DNA of 64,000 nt from Pelagimonas sp017744045. GTDB lineage: Bacteria > Pseudomonadota > Alphaproteobacteria > Rhodobacterales > Rhodobacteraceae. Shown piece after piece: positions 17,595-26,307 of the stretch. The notes under the pieces were generated by a model. The model was not told the DNA's origin. It made no database searches and worked only from the letters and a program-made list of their open reading frames with translations. The stretch lies in assembly GCF_017744045.1 (NCBI RefSeq), contig NZ_JAGHRD010000002.1; one strand, given 5' to 3'. Numbering within the stretch: position 1 is the stretch's first letter; each line of letters starts with the position of its first letter. Position numbers and translations under genes: made by a program.

Positions 17595-17707
17595 GGTTTC
17601 TTTGGGCCAAATGCGTTATGCCTGGGGTTTCAGGGCTTTCGTCAAACGCTATTAATATCCCGGGGAGGCCCAAGCTTGCTTGGGGCGGGGCAGCGCCCCT
17701 AATCCCC
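17595..17707. repeat. Intergenic repeat copy, apparently interrupted, with GC-rich palindromes
   Basis: TTTCTTTGGGCCA and AATATCCCGGGG are the two ends of the element seen intact at 54513-54540, here about 44 bases apart. The stretch continues into GGGGCAGCGCCCC and a C-run before the next stop codon. It lies between convergent holC and the aspartic protease gene. Confidence 0.55.
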
Positions 17708-18289
17708 CTACCTCTCGAGCACCATCTTTTGCCCTGAAATCTGAATGCTTTCAAAACGATCCAGATAGGTCATCCCCAGCAATGATGTGTCCATCTCACC
17801 GCCATTCACATAGGCGGGAAGGTTTTTGTCAGTGAACGGCCCCAACTCCACAATGTCCAATGAAACAGGGGCTGTATCCACTGCTCCATTGGCGGTCATT
17901 GCCTGCGTGAGAAACACCAGATTGTTCAAATCCAGCCCAATACGCTCAGCATCGCGCTGTGTCAGCACAACCGATGTTGCCCCGGTATCCACGACGAAGG
18001 GCACCGTTCGCCCATTGATCTCAAGGTCAACATAGTAATGCCCATCTTCGGCGCGGGGCAGCTCAACGCGGCCCTGATCCTCGAAAACTGTCTGGCGCGG
18101 CATGAGATCGTGCTTCAGATCCCCCCAAAGCCCAATGGCGGCCATGACAGCAATGAAAATGAACACCCAAGCGGCGGCATCGCGCACCAGTTTGCTCAGC
18201 CCGCCATGGTTTTGCACCACATACCAGCTGACCAGCACCGCGCCGAGCGCACCAAGATAGATCATATTGCCGAGATCATCGCCCTGCAT
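17708..18289 (-). CDS. Membrane-anchored retropepsin-like aspartic protease (TIGR02281-type)
   Basis: The 193-residue protein has two N-terminal hydrophobic segments (about 9-25 and 42-56) and then a single retropepsin-like domain. The domain begins YVDLEINGRTVPFVVDTGAT, with the catalytic DTGA motif; SLLGMTYLDRF matches the second conserved region. Single-domain proteins of this type would act as dimers. The start ATG at 18289 has GGAG six bases upstream. The substrate is unknown. Orientation matches MarC upstream, 58 bp away. Confidence 0.82.
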   Translation of the reverse strand: MQGDDLGNMIYLGALGAVLVSWYVVQNHGGLSKLVRDAAAWVFIFIAVMAAIGLWGDLKHDLMPRQTVFEDQGRVELPRAEDGHYYVDLEINGRTVPFVVDTGATSVVLTQRDAERIGLDLNNLVFLTQAMTANGAVDTAPVSLDIVELGPFTDKNLPAYVNGGEMDTSLLGMTYLDRFESIQISGQKMVLER

Positions 18290-18347
18290 GGCAAACTCCT
18301 ACTCAATCACATGTTACATAGGGAGCCCCGGCCTGCGTTGACAGGGA

Positions 18348-18968
18348 TCAGGACAACCCAATGCCAAAATCGCGCAACCCGTCCAATACGAATTGCACCG
18401 ACAAAGCCGCCAAAAGCATGCCCAAAAGCCGGGTTGTCACAACAATGCCCGTGCGGCCCAAGGCACGCTCAATACTGCCCGCCAAAAGAAAAAACACGAG
18501 GCCAATCACCAAAACGCCGACCATGATCGCAAGAATGCCTGCCATTTCCATAGCGCCATTGGCCTGCCCGGCCAAAAGGATCATCGTCGCGATAGACCCC
18601 GGGCCTGCTAGCAAAGGGATCGCGATGGGAAAGACTGACGGGTCGGGAAACTCTTCTTCGTCAGCGCGGTCCTCGCGGCGTTTGGTGCGACGTTCGAACA
18701 ACATGTCGAGCGCGGTCAGAAACAACAGGATGCCACCGGAAATGCGAAAGGCCGGCATGGAAATGCCAATAAAGCCCAGCACGTTTTCGCCCAAAAACGC
18801 AAACAGCGTCAGGATCGCCGCCGCCACCAGACAGGCGCGAATGGCCACCGAACGGCGATGGGCGACACTGGTGCCTTGGGTCAGAGCAATAAATACCGTC
18901 GTCAACCCAATCGGGTCGATCACCACAAACAGCGTGGCAAAGACGGTGATGAGAAAGGTGGTGTCCAT
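18348..18968 (-). CDS. MarC family integral membrane protein
   Basis: This 206-residue protein is mostly hydrophobic with about six transmembrane helices. MarC-family markers include FVVIDPIGLTTVFIALTQG near the N-terminus, the central FRISGGILLFLTALDMLF, and FPIAIPLLAGPGSIATMILL. The physiological role of MarC proteins is not settled, and the name does not imply antibiotic resistance. It is in the same direction as the ABC-F gene upstream, 38 bp apart. Confidence 0.9.
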   Translation of the reverse strand: MDTTFLITVFATLFVVIDPIGLTTVFIALTQGTSVAHRRSVAIRACLVAAAILTLFAFLGENVLGFIGISMPAFRISGGILLFLTALDMLFERRTKRREDRADEEEFPDPSVFPIAIPLLAGPGSIATMILLAGQANGAMEMAGILAIMVGVLVIGLVFFLLAGSIERALGRTGIVVTTRLLGMLLAALSVQFVLDGLRDFGIGLS

Positions 18969-19006
18969 TGGTTTAGCCTAGAAGAATACGCATCACGATC
19001 AAGTCT

Positions 19007-20860
19007 TTAACCGGCCTCTGCCGTCTCAAGCTTTTCCACCGCCTTTTCCCAAAGCTCTTCAGCGCGGGACAGGCCATCGCGAACTTCGGCATATTTCTTG
19101 TTCCAAACCGCCAGATCCCCGGCGCGACCGTCTTCGTAGAGTTCTGGATCAGCCAGCTTCGCGGACAGCTTTTCGGCCATTTCCTCAAGCTTGCCGATGC
19201 GGTCCTCGCATTTGCGCACGTCAGACCGCAGCGCGAGGAGTTCATCGCGAGAGGCGCGTTTGGGTTTGGGTGTCTCTTTCTTATTGGGTTTCGCAGACTT
19301 GTCCTGGGTCAGCAGCAGGCTGCGATAAGCATCAAGGTCATCCTCATAGGGTTTCACCGTGCCATCGCCGACCAGCCACAGCCGGTCTGCCACCATGCCA
19401 AGCAGGTGCATGTCGTGGCTGACCAGGATCACCGCGCCGCTATAGGCGGTGAGCGCCTCGACCAGCGCTTCGCGGCTTTCGATATCGAGGTGGTTGGTCG
19501 GTTCGTCCAGGATCAGCAGATGGGGCGCGTCCAAGGTGGCGAGCAGAAGCGACAGGCGGGCCTTTTGACCCCCGGACAGGCGGGCAACTTCGGTATCGGC
19601 CTGATCCGCGCCAAGGCCAAACCCGGCCAGAAGCGCGCGCAGTTTAGGGGGCAGCGTGTCCGGGCGTTCGCGCTGCACATGCTGCAACGGCGTTTCGTCC
19701 AGATGCAGCTCATCCACCTGATGCTGGGCAAAATAGCCAATGCGCAGTTTTGAACTTTTGCTCATCCGACCCGCTTGTAGGGGCAGGCGGTCGGAAAGCA
19801 GTTTTGACAGGGTCGATTTGCCCTGACCATTGCGCCCCAGCAGCGCGATGCGGTCATCCTGATCAATGCGCAGGTTGAGCTTTTTCAGGATGGTGACATC
19901 GCCGTAACCGGTGGCACCGTTTTCGATATTGATGATCGGCGGCGAAAGCTCATCCGGTTGTGGGAAATTGAACACGCGCTTGGCCGCCTCTTCGGGGGCG
20001 GCGATCATGTCCATGCGTTCAATCATTTTTAGACGCGATTGCGCCTGCTTGGCTTTTGTGGCTTTGGCGCGGAATCGATCGACAAAGCTTTGCAGATGGG
20101 CGCGGCGTTCTTCTTGTTTTTTGGCTTGCGCTGTGGCTTGCGCGCGTTTTTCAGCCCGCAGCTTGGTAAAGCCGTCATAGGGCGTGCCGTAATAGGTGAG
20201 CCGCTTGTCTTCGAGATGCAGGATCGAGCCAACCGCGCGGTTCAGCAATCCGCGGTCATGGCTGATGACGATGACCGTATGGGGGTATTTGGTCAGGTAG
20301 GATTCCAGCCAAAGCGCGCCTTCAAGGTCGAGATAGTTGGTCGGTTCGTCGAGCAGCAGCAGATCGGGCTGGGCAAAGAGCACACCTGCCAAGGCAACAC
20401 GCATCCGCCAGCCGCCGGAGAAATCGGAGCAGGGGTGTTTTTGGGCCTCAGCGTCAAATCCAAGGCCTTTGAGGATAGATGAGGCACGGCTCTCGGCGCT
20501 CCAGGCATCAATATCGGCCAGCCGAGTTTGGATTTCAGCAATGCGGTTGCTGTCCGTGGCGGTCTCGGATTCGGCCATGAGCGCGGCGCGTTCGGTATCG
20601 GCCTCAAGCACGGTGTCGATCAAGGAGGTGTCGGATGACGGCACTTCCTGCGCGATGCCGCCGATCCGGGCACGGGGCGGCAAAGAGATGTCGCCATTGT
20701 CCAGCGTCAGCTCACCCTTGATCAAGCGAAACAGAGTGGTCTTGCCCGCACCATTGGGGCCGACCAGACCAACTTTGTGGCCCGCAGGAATGGTGGCGCT
20801 GGCCCCTTCGAAAAGAGGGCGACCTTCGACGGAATAGGCGATATCTTGGATACGTAACAT
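19007..20860 (-). CDS. ABC-F family ATPase (YheS-like)
   Basis: This 617-residue protein has two fused ATP-binding cassettes and no membrane domain, typical of ABC-F proteins that act on ribosomes. Cassette one has GPNGAGKT, FSGGW and LLLDEPTNYLD; cassette two has GRNGQGKS, LSGGQ and LILDEPTNHLD. Between them lies a charged linker, and the C-terminus is a charged coiled coil. The N-terminus MLRIQDIAYSVEGRPLFEGA resembles YheS more than EttA or Uup. The ATG at 20860 is preferred over a start 32 codons upstream that adds no recognisable domain. It is divergent from ndk. Confidence 0.88.
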   Translation of the reverse strand: MLRIQDIAYSVEGRPLFEGASATIPAGHKVGLVGPNGAGKTTLFRLIKGELTLDNGDISLPPRARIGGIAQEVPSSDTSLIDTVLEADTERAALMAESETATDSNRIAEIQTRLADIDAWSAESRASSILKGLGFDAEAQKHPCSDFSGGWRMRVALAGVLFAQPDLLLLDEPTNYLDLEGALWLESYLTKYPHTVIVISHDRGLLNRAVGSILHLEDKRLTYYGTPYDGFTKLRAEKRAQATAQAKKQEERRAHLQSFVDRFRAKATKAKQAQSRLKMIERMDMIAAPEEAAKRVFNFPQPDELSPPIINIENGATGYGDVTILKKLNLRIDQDDRIALLGRNGQGKSTLSKLLSDRLPLQAGRMSKSSKLRIGYFAQHQVDELHLDETPLQHVQRERPDTLPPKLRALLAGFGLGADQADTEVARLSGGQKARLSLLLATLDAPHLLILDEPTNHLDIESREALVEALTAYSGAVILVSHDMHLLGMVADRLWLVGDGTVKPYEDDLDAYRSLLLTQDKSAKPNKKETPKPKRASRDELLALRSDVRKCEDRIGKLEEMAEKLSAKLADPELYEDGRAGDLAVWNKKYAEVRDGLSRAEELWEKAVEKLETAEAG

Positions 20861-21031
20861 GAGGGTCGCAGTGCCAGTGCGAACGGTGCCTGTCAATCGT
20901 TTGAAAGGCATTTGCGGGACAAGAATTCGTTTCGGGCCTACGCGAGGGGTTTTCAAAAAATCCGGCCCGTGCTAACGCCCGCGCAATAGAAACAGCCGGG
21001 CAGGGTGCCCGGAATTTGACGGAGCAAGACA

Positions 21032-21454
21032 ATGGCCCTTGAGCGCACATTTTCGATCATCAAACCTGATGCCACCCGCCGCAACCTGACTGGCGCGATC
21101 AACGCCAAGTTCGAAGAAGCTGGCCTGCGCATCGTTGCACAAAAGCGTATTCACCTGACCAAAGCGCAAGCGGGTGAGTTCTATGCCGTGCACAAAGAGC
21201 GCCCTTTCTATGACGAGCTGTGCGAATTCATGGCCTCTGCGCCAATCGTTGCTCAGGTTCTGGAAGGCGAAGGTGCCATCCTGAAAAACCGCGAAGTTAT
21301 GGGCGCAACCAACCCAGCCGACGCTGCACCGGGCACCATCCGTGCTGAGTTCGCTGAATCTGTTGGCGAAAACTCGGTCCACGGTTCCGACGCACCGGAA
21401 ACCGCAGCGGTTGAAATCGCGTATTTCTTCTCGGGTTTGGAGCTGGTGGGCTAA
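21032..21454 (+). CDS. ndk: Nucleoside diphosphate kinase
   Basis: Ndk transfers the gamma phosphate among nucleoside triphosphates through a phosphohistidine. The 140-residue length is standard. The N-terminal ERTFSIIKPDATRRNLTG and the active-site region ENSVHGSDAPETA, with the catalytic histidine, are both present. GGAGCAAGACA precedes the ATG. A strong terminator follows. Confidence 0.97.
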   Translation: MALERTFSIIKPDATRRNLTGAINAKFEEAGLRIVAQKRIHLTKAQAGEFYAVHKERPFYDELCEFMASAPIVAQVLEGEGAILKNREVMGATNPADAAPGTIRAEFAESVGENSVHGSDAPETAAVEIAYFFSGLELVG

Positions 21455-21478
21455 GCCTGATCAGTTTACTGAGACGTG

Positions 21479-21507
21479 AAAAGGGGCCGTTGGGCCCCTT
21501 TTTGTTT
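21479..21507. terminator. Bidirectional intrinsic terminator between ndk and the chemoreceptor gene
   Basis: AAAAGGGGCC pairs with GGCCCCTTTT around a four-base loop. T-rich tails flank it in both directions, so it can serve ndk and the convergent chemoreceptor gene. Confidence 0.88.
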
Positions 21508-23628
21508 TTAGGCGACGTTTTGCATTAGGGCGTTTTGTTTTTGCCCAGCACGATCACCCAGCTCAAATTCGTCCAACAGGCTGGTGAGGCGTTTCGCCAT
21601 GGTCGCCATATCACCGCTGACCGTGCGGCCATCTGAGACCATATGCGTGTTGGCATCGGTCAGTTCCCGCAGCAGTGACATGGATTGATTGACCTGGGTC
21701 AGGTCATCAGCCTGACGCTGGGCTGAGCGGGAGACCGATTGCAGGGCGTCATCCACGGATTGCACGCGGGTGATGATATCTTCGAGCGCGGAACCAGCGC
21801 TGTGGACAAGCTTGACGCCCTCATCCACTTGCTGGCCGCTTTCATTGATCAGCGATTTGATGTCCATGGCGGCCTGCGAGGAGCGTTTGGCCAATTCGCG
21901 CACCTCTTGCGCGACCACGGCAAAGCCGCGGCCGCTTTCGCCTGCGCGCGCTGCTTCTACCCGCGCGTTGAGAGCCAAGAGATTGGTTTGGAAGGAAATT
22001 TCTTCGATCATGGAAATGATTTGCGAGATTTCATCCGAGCTTTGCGCGATGCGATCCATGGCAGACACAGCTTGGCTGACGATTTCACCAGAGCGGTCAG
22101 CAGTGTGGCGCGCGGATTGCGCTGCTTCATTCGCTGAAACCAATTGGTCGAGATCGTCGACAACATGCTGCGCAACCTGTCCGACGCTATTTGCCGTAGA
22201 CAGGATCGTGTCGCTTTGCTGTTCTGTCCGAGACGCCAAGTTATCTGAGGCGGTGGCCATGTCGCTGGCCTTTTCCGTCATTGTCTGAACGGTCGTGGCC
22301 AGTTCACGCAAGACACCGCGCAGCCTGCTGGAGGCGGTGTTGAAATCCTCTCGTAGCTGATCATATTCGGGGTCCAGCGCGTCATCGAAACGCAAGGACA
22401 GATCGGCCTGTGCCAAAGCGCTGAGCCCCTCGGTGATCAAGGCAACCGCGGCGGAGGCCTTGGATTGCAGGGCCGCTTCGTCTTCGGCTTTGATGCGCCT
22501 GTTTTCCTCTTGCATGGATAGGGTTTGCTGTTTGAAGCGATAGATGGACTCCGCCATCACATTGATTTCCGCCTTGCCCTTGATAAAGGGAACATGCACG
22601 TCGAAATCGCCATCCCGGAATTGCGCCATGATTTTGATCAGGGCGCGGAATTTTGAAATCATGCGTTCGAATACAAAGAGCGACACGAGGACGGAACTGA
22701 CGACAATGAGCCCGACAACTGTTACTAGTGTGTTCAATTGCTGCGCGGTGGCGGTCAATTGAGACTGAGCGATTTCGCGAATGCTCTGGGCAAACTCCAG
22801 CTCTTTCTCCCTTAGGAAATCAATCCATTGGGTCGAAGCGGCGAACCATTCCGGCCCGCTAAACCGGGGCTTGGCCCCACCATATCCCCAAGCTGTTAAG
22901 TCCAACCGCATTTTGGCAACGCCAATATCTGTCGCGGCCTGTTCAACCTTTTGCATCATCTCGGGGAGATGCGCTGTTTTTGCAGCGAGGCCCAGTAGAG
23001 TAAATTGTCCGCTTCCTAATTCCAGAAATCGCTCATGAACCTTTGGCTTGGCGGCCCCGCTGCCAAGCATGACTGCCCCGGTTGCACGCTCTAACCCCGC
23101 GTTTTCTTTGGCATATCCGGTGAGGATGCGAGATTCGACCAGGTGAATAATGCCGTTGTCAGCCCTTTGACCATCAATGTTTGCCGTTGCATCCAGAAGG
23201 TTCGTAATGATGCCCGTATACCACCCGGCGAGCTCTGGCACGGTGAGGTTCAAGGCGGTGATGTTCTGCCTGGTTTCTTGTAACTCTTTGAGGGTGCGCT
23301 GTGCTTGTAACGCGGACTCTGGGACGGTTTGGCCTGAGAAGTAATGTTCCTCTAACTGGACCAGCGCCGCGTCTGTCGACTTACGCAGTTCAGGGAGCGA
23401 TGTGGCGAAGTTAGCCCCCTTGGATGCCGTGTAACCCGCTGATTGTCCGCGCTCTTTTTGCAATTCGTGAACGGCGTCATTAACAAGATCAGACAGATAA
23501 AGCTCGTGAATGCTTGTTTCAATCTGGCGTTTTTGTGCGCGAAGGTTATCGATTTCCACGTAAGAAAAGAAACCAATCAGCAAAATCATCGGCAGCAGAA
23601 TAACCACCATATTCATGCGAAGTGTCAT
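21508..23628 (-). CDS. Methyl-accepting chemotaxis protein with NIT sensor domain
   Basis: The 706-residue receptor has a transmembrane helix near residues 7-24 and a large periplasmic region. ELQKERGQSAGYTASKG in that region is the signature of the nitrate- and nitrite-sensing (NIT) domain. A second helix (LVTVVGLIVVSSVLVSLFVF), a HAMP region and a cytoplasmic signalling domain with EISFQTNLLALNARVEAARA follow. The ATG at 23628 has GAGG eight bases upstream; an ATG 11 codons earlier has a poorer site. No other chemotaxis gene is nearby. The ligand prediction rests on the domain only. Confidence 0.88.
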   Translation of the reverse strand: MTLRMNMVVILLPMILLIGFFSYVEIDNLRAQKRQIETSIHELYLSDLVNDAVHELQKERGQSAGYTASKGANFATSLPELRKSTDAALVQLEEHYFSGQTVPESALQAQRTLKELQETRQNITALNLTVPELAGWYTGIITNLLDATANIDGQRADNGIIHLVESRILTGYAKENAGLERATGAVMLGSGAAKPKVHERFLELGSGQFTLLGLAAKTAHLPEMMQKVEQAATDIGVAKMRLDLTAWGYGGAKPRFSGPEWFAASTQWIDFLREKELEFAQSIREIAQSQLTATAQQLNTLVTVVGLIVVSSVLVSLFVFERMISKFRALIKIMAQFRDGDFDVHVPFIKGKAEINVMAESIYRFKQQTLSMQEENRRIKAEDEAALQSKASAAVALITEGLSALAQADLSLRFDDALDPEYDQLREDFNTASSRLRGVLRELATTVQTMTEKASDMATASDNLASRTEQQSDTILSTANSVGQVAQHVVDDLDQLVSANEAAQSARHTADRSGEIVSQAVSAMDRIAQSSDEISQIISMIEEISFQTNLLALNARVEAARAGESGRGFAVVAQEVRELAKRSSQAAMDIKSLINESGQQVDEGVKLVHSAGSALEDIITRVQSVDDALQSVSRSAQRQADDLTQVNQSMSLLRELTDANTHMVSDGRTVSGDMATMAKRLTSLLDEFELGDRAGQKQNALMQNVA

Positions 23629-23685
23629 GTGGCGAACCTCAATGTAGATTGAGGCGACCATGGCGCAGGGCGACCTAAAGAGCGG

Positions 23686-24033
23686 TTAAGGAGCCTTTGG
23701 TCTGCGACGCGGAATTACGCCAATTAAATCCAATTCTCTTTCAATTCCGATAAGAACGTTTGGTTTGACTTCGGATTTCAGAGCGTCGAACTGCTTGCGT
23801 AAATCGGATTTTTCCTTGCCTTTACAATCGTTCCAAGGACGACCTTGAAGTCCCATATGCAGGACGTAGTACCCGATAAAATGCGGTTTCGTTCCGGTTT
23901 TCAGCAAACGGCGATAGGCCTCATGTGCGCCAGTATTGCGCAGGGTTTCGGCATCTGGAATGCCCGCCCGGTGCAAGGCTTGCTCCACGGCGGGGCCAAG
24001 ATTGCGAATGCTAGTGATCGGCGTTCCGGTCAT
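23686..24033 (-). CDS. TfoX C-terminal domain protein
   Basis: The 115-residue product begins TPITSIRNLGPAVEQALHRAGI, the helix-hairpin-helix-like start of the TfoX/Sxy C-terminal domain, followed by AHEAYRRLLKTG and the MGLQGRPW block. The N-terminal TfoX domain of full-length competence regulators is absent, so it should not be assumed to control competence. Its ATG overlaps the preceding stop by four bases, and it is the last of a three-gene minus-strand run. Confidence 0.8.
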   Translation of the reverse strand: MTGTPITSIRNLGPAVEQALHRAGIPDAETLRNTGAHEAYRRLLKTGTKPHFIGYYVLHMGLQGRPWNDCKGKEKSDLRKQFDALKSEVKPNVLIGIERELDLIGVIPRRRPKAP

Positions 24034-24845
24034 TTGGTTAACAAGGCGTCGATGACATCTCCTGATATGCCTTTGGTCAAAGACGTGAAATCTCCGTCGG
24101 TGAACATTTGTGTTGCGGCGTCGTGAATGACTTTGTGGGTGGCACGGGCGAGGGCGGAGCCCAAGGAAATCCGCGCCACGCCTGATTTGGCAAATTCGGT
24201 CCGGCTATGCGCGGCGAAGGGACCAGCGGCCAGCGCATTAACCGGGAGAGAGGTAGCGGCGCAAATGGTTGCGAGGTCGCCGAATTTAGGCGGGAGGGGA
24301 ACATAGACGCAATCGGCACCAGCGGCCTCGTAGGCTTGGATGCGTTTGATAGCCTCGGTTAGGTCGTATTGTCCGTTCATGACACCATCGGCGCGCGCGA
24401 CCAGGACGAAGTCGCGGGGCAAGGCGCGCGCGGCGGCGGCAGCGGCGCGAATGCGGTCGACTGAAAGGTCAAATTCGTATGGGGTTTCGTCTGGTAGTGC
24501 GGTGTCTTCGATGGAGATCCCTGCCAAACCCGCCTCGCAAGACAGGCGCACTGTCTCGGCGCATGTTTCCGGCGCTTCGCCAAATCCGTTTTCAAAATCG
24601 CCCGACACTGGCACGGAGACGGCCGCAACCAGGTCTGAGGCGTGGGAAAGCGCTTCGTCGCGGGTGACGGTGCCCATATCCGGGCGGCCAAGCGTAAAGG
24701 CATGGGCGGCAGAGGATGTTGCTATAGCTTGTGCGCCGAGGGCCGCCAGCATCTTGGCGGAGCCGATATCCCAGGCATTGGCCAGGATGAACGGATCGCC
24801 GGGGATATGCAGGGCGCGAAAGGCGGGGCCGGGATCATGAGGCAC
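24030..24845 (-). CDS. Isocitrate lyase/PEP mutase superfamily protein
   Basis: This 271-residue TIM-barrel enzyme belongs to the isocitrate lyase/phosphoenolpyruvate mutase superfamily. Visible markers are LANAWDIGSAKMLAALGAQA, the metal-site region GDFENGFG, GISIEDT and VLVARADG. The usual catalytic-loop cysteine motif KKCGH of isocitrate lyase is not present, so the activity is uncertain (carboxyphosphonoenolpyruvate mutase-like or methylisocitrate lyase-like). The GTG at 24845 is chosen because AAGGAG lies seven bases before it, inside the end of the upstream aminotransferase gene. Confidence 0.8.
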   Translation of the reverse strand: MPHDPGPAFRALHIPGDPFILANAWDIGSAKMLAALGAQAIATSSAAHAFTLGRPDMGTVTRDEALSHASDLVAAVSVPVSGDFENGFGEAPETCAETVRLSCEAGLAGISIEDTALPDETPYEFDLSVDRIRAAAAAARALPRDFVLVARADGVMNGQYDLTEAIKRIQAYEAAGADCVYVPLPPKFGDLATICAATSLPVNALAAGPFAAHSRTEFAKSGVARISLGSALARATHKVIHDAATQMFTDGDFTSLTKGISGDVIDALLTK

Positions 24846-26034
24846 AGGAAGTCTCCTTGGATAGATCATGCGCAAACTGACAGAGGGTCCTGACGGATTC
24901 TGACAGTTTGTCGTCAGCGACGGTCAAGGCGACGCGCACATGGCCCGCAGCTGAAATGCCAAAGCTCTCGCCCGGCATCACGGCGATTTTGTGTTTGGTC
25001 AGAAGTGCTTGGGCGAAGTCGAGGCCAGAGAGGCCCGTCGCGCGTATATCCAGCATTGTATACATCGCTCCGTTAGACGGGATCGCTTTGACCGCGCTTT
25101 GCTCGGCGAGAATCTCGCGCATGAGATCGCGGCGACGCCGGAAGGGGGCGGCGATTTTTTCCTCAAGCGGCTCGCCCTGTTGCAATGCGAAAAGCGCGGC
25201 GTCTTGGATATAGCCGGGCACGCCATAGGTGGTGGAGGTCGCCAGGTCGATGAGCTTGGTGATAACCTCTTCGGGCGCGGCAATCCAGCCGATCCGAGAG
25301 CCGGTCATCGCATGGCTTTTGGAAAAGGACCCGATCATCAACGTGCGTTCAACCATACTAGGCAGGGCGCGCGGGCTGAGATGGTCGCCTTGCCAGATTT
25401 GCGTGTCGTATACCTCGTCCGAAATCAGCCACATGTCATTTTCGATACAGGCCTTGGCGATGCCTTCTAATGTGGTGCGGGGGTAGACGGTGCCGGTTGG
25501 GTTATTGGGGGAGTTGATCAGAAGCGAGCGCGCCTTGTGGGTGCGCGCGGTTTCGGAAACAAGCGCGGGATTTGGGAGGAACGCATCGCTTGAGCGGGTT
25601 TCAATCGCATGTGGAATGGCGGAGGCGGCGCGGATGGTGCCAGGATAAGTGGCGTAATAGGGGTCAACATAAAGCGCTGTGTCGCCGGGGTTGCAAACGG
25701 CCATATGGGCCGAGAACAGCGCCGATTGACCGCCGGGCGTAATCAGGATGTTGTCAGGTTTGGTTGGAACGCCAGTGCGTTTGGTAAGCCGATCGGCAAC
25801 GGCCTGGCGGAGCGCAGCCACGCCGGGCACCATGGCGTATCCGGTGTGTCCACCTTTGGCGGAGCGATGCATGGCGTCGAGGATTGTTTCATCGGTCAGA
25901 ACGTCATGTTCACCAATGGTGAGTTCGGTCACGGTCTCGCCAGCCGCAACCATGCGACGGGCGCGGTAAAACACCTCCCAACCATCGGAACCGCCGCCGG
26001 TGATGGAGGTGATACGGTCTGACAATTTCGCCAT
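24835..26034 (-). CDS. Class I/II pyridoxal-phosphate aminotransferase
   Basis: The 399-residue enzyme is of aspartate aminotransferase fold type I. The markers are INSPNNPTGTVYP, the SDEVYD region, and the PLP lysine in GSFSKSHAMTGSRIGW. GGAGAGCCTG stands before the ATG. It overlaps the following PEP mutase-like gene by 11 bases. The substrate cannot be set by motif; amino acid-to-oxoacid transfer is the family role. Its promoter must lie in the 325-bp divergent region shared with the GTA cluster, where a 15-bp inverted repeat lies 33 bp upstream of this start. Confidence 0.85.
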   Translation of the reverse strand: MAKLSDRITSITGGGSDGWEVFYRARRMVAAGETVTELTIGEHDVLTDETILDAMHRSAKGGHTGYAMVPGVAALRQAVADRLTKRTGVPTKPDNILITPGGQSALFSAHMAVCNPGDTALYVDPYYATYPGTIRAASAIPHAIETRSSDAFLPNPALVSETARTHKARSLLINSPNNPTGTVYPRTTLEGIAKACIENDMWLISDEVYDTQIWQGDHLSPRALPSMVERTLMIGSFSKSHAMTGSRIGWIAAPEEVITKLIDLATSTTYGVPGYIQDAALFALQQGEPLEEKIAAPFRRRRDLMREILAEQSAVKAIPSNGAMYTMLDIRATGLSGLDFAQALLTKHKIAVMPGESFGISAAGHVRVALTVADDKLSESVRTLCQFAHDLSKETSCAS

Positions 26035-26066
26035 CAGGCTCTCCGTTTTTTAACTCAGGTAGGGGG

Positions 26067-26111
26067 AGGATACATTGATTTAACGCCGGTGACGCCAAAT
26101 CAATGTATCCT
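26067..26111. promoter_or_regulatory. 15-bp perfect inverted repeat in the GTA/aminotransferase divergent region
   Basis: Arms AGGATACATTGATTT and AAATCAATGTATCCT are separated by 15 bases that contain ACGCC twice. No T-run follows on either strand, so a protein-binding site or a cruciform/hairpin is more likely than a terminator. It could serve the aminotransferase gene, the GTA promoter, or both. Confidence 0.6.
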
Positions 26112-26183
26112 GTCCTAGTGATGGCAGAGCATTGGTTCCCGGCGCAAGCATCGTATTGTATTGGTTACACTTTGTTTACGGAT

Positions 26184-26273
26184 ATGAAGACTGTGAGGGG
26201 GCAGCGTTCGGTGCCCCGATTGACCCAGCGAACGGTCCAAAGTAGTGTTTATGACATGCTGGACGAGGTATGA
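26184..26273 (+). CDS. Possible 29-codon leader ORF ahead of the GTA cluster
   Basis: An ATG at 26184 opens 29 codons (begins MKTVRGQRSVPRL, ends YDMLDEV) and stops three bases before the terminator-like hairpin at 26277. The ribosome binding site is weak (only GGAT close by), and short frames like this arise by chance. It is listed because its end abuts the hairpin, the geometry of a leader-peptide attenuator. There is no evidence of translation. Confidence 0.25.
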   Translation: MKTVRGQRSVPRLTQRTVQSSVYDMLDEV

Positions 26274-26276
26274 CAG

Positions 26277-26307
26277 CGGCCCCGGTCAAAGCCGGTGGCC
26301 GTTTTTT
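26277..26307 (+). terminator. Intrinsic-terminator-like hairpin in the GTA leader
   Basis: CGGCC-CCGG pairs with CCGG-T-GGCCG (nine pairs, one bulged T, six-base loop) and is followed directly by six T residues. It lies 53 bp before g1 and downstream of any promoter placed in the region up to about 26190, so it would act as a premature-termination site for the GTA transcript. Confidence 0.7.
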
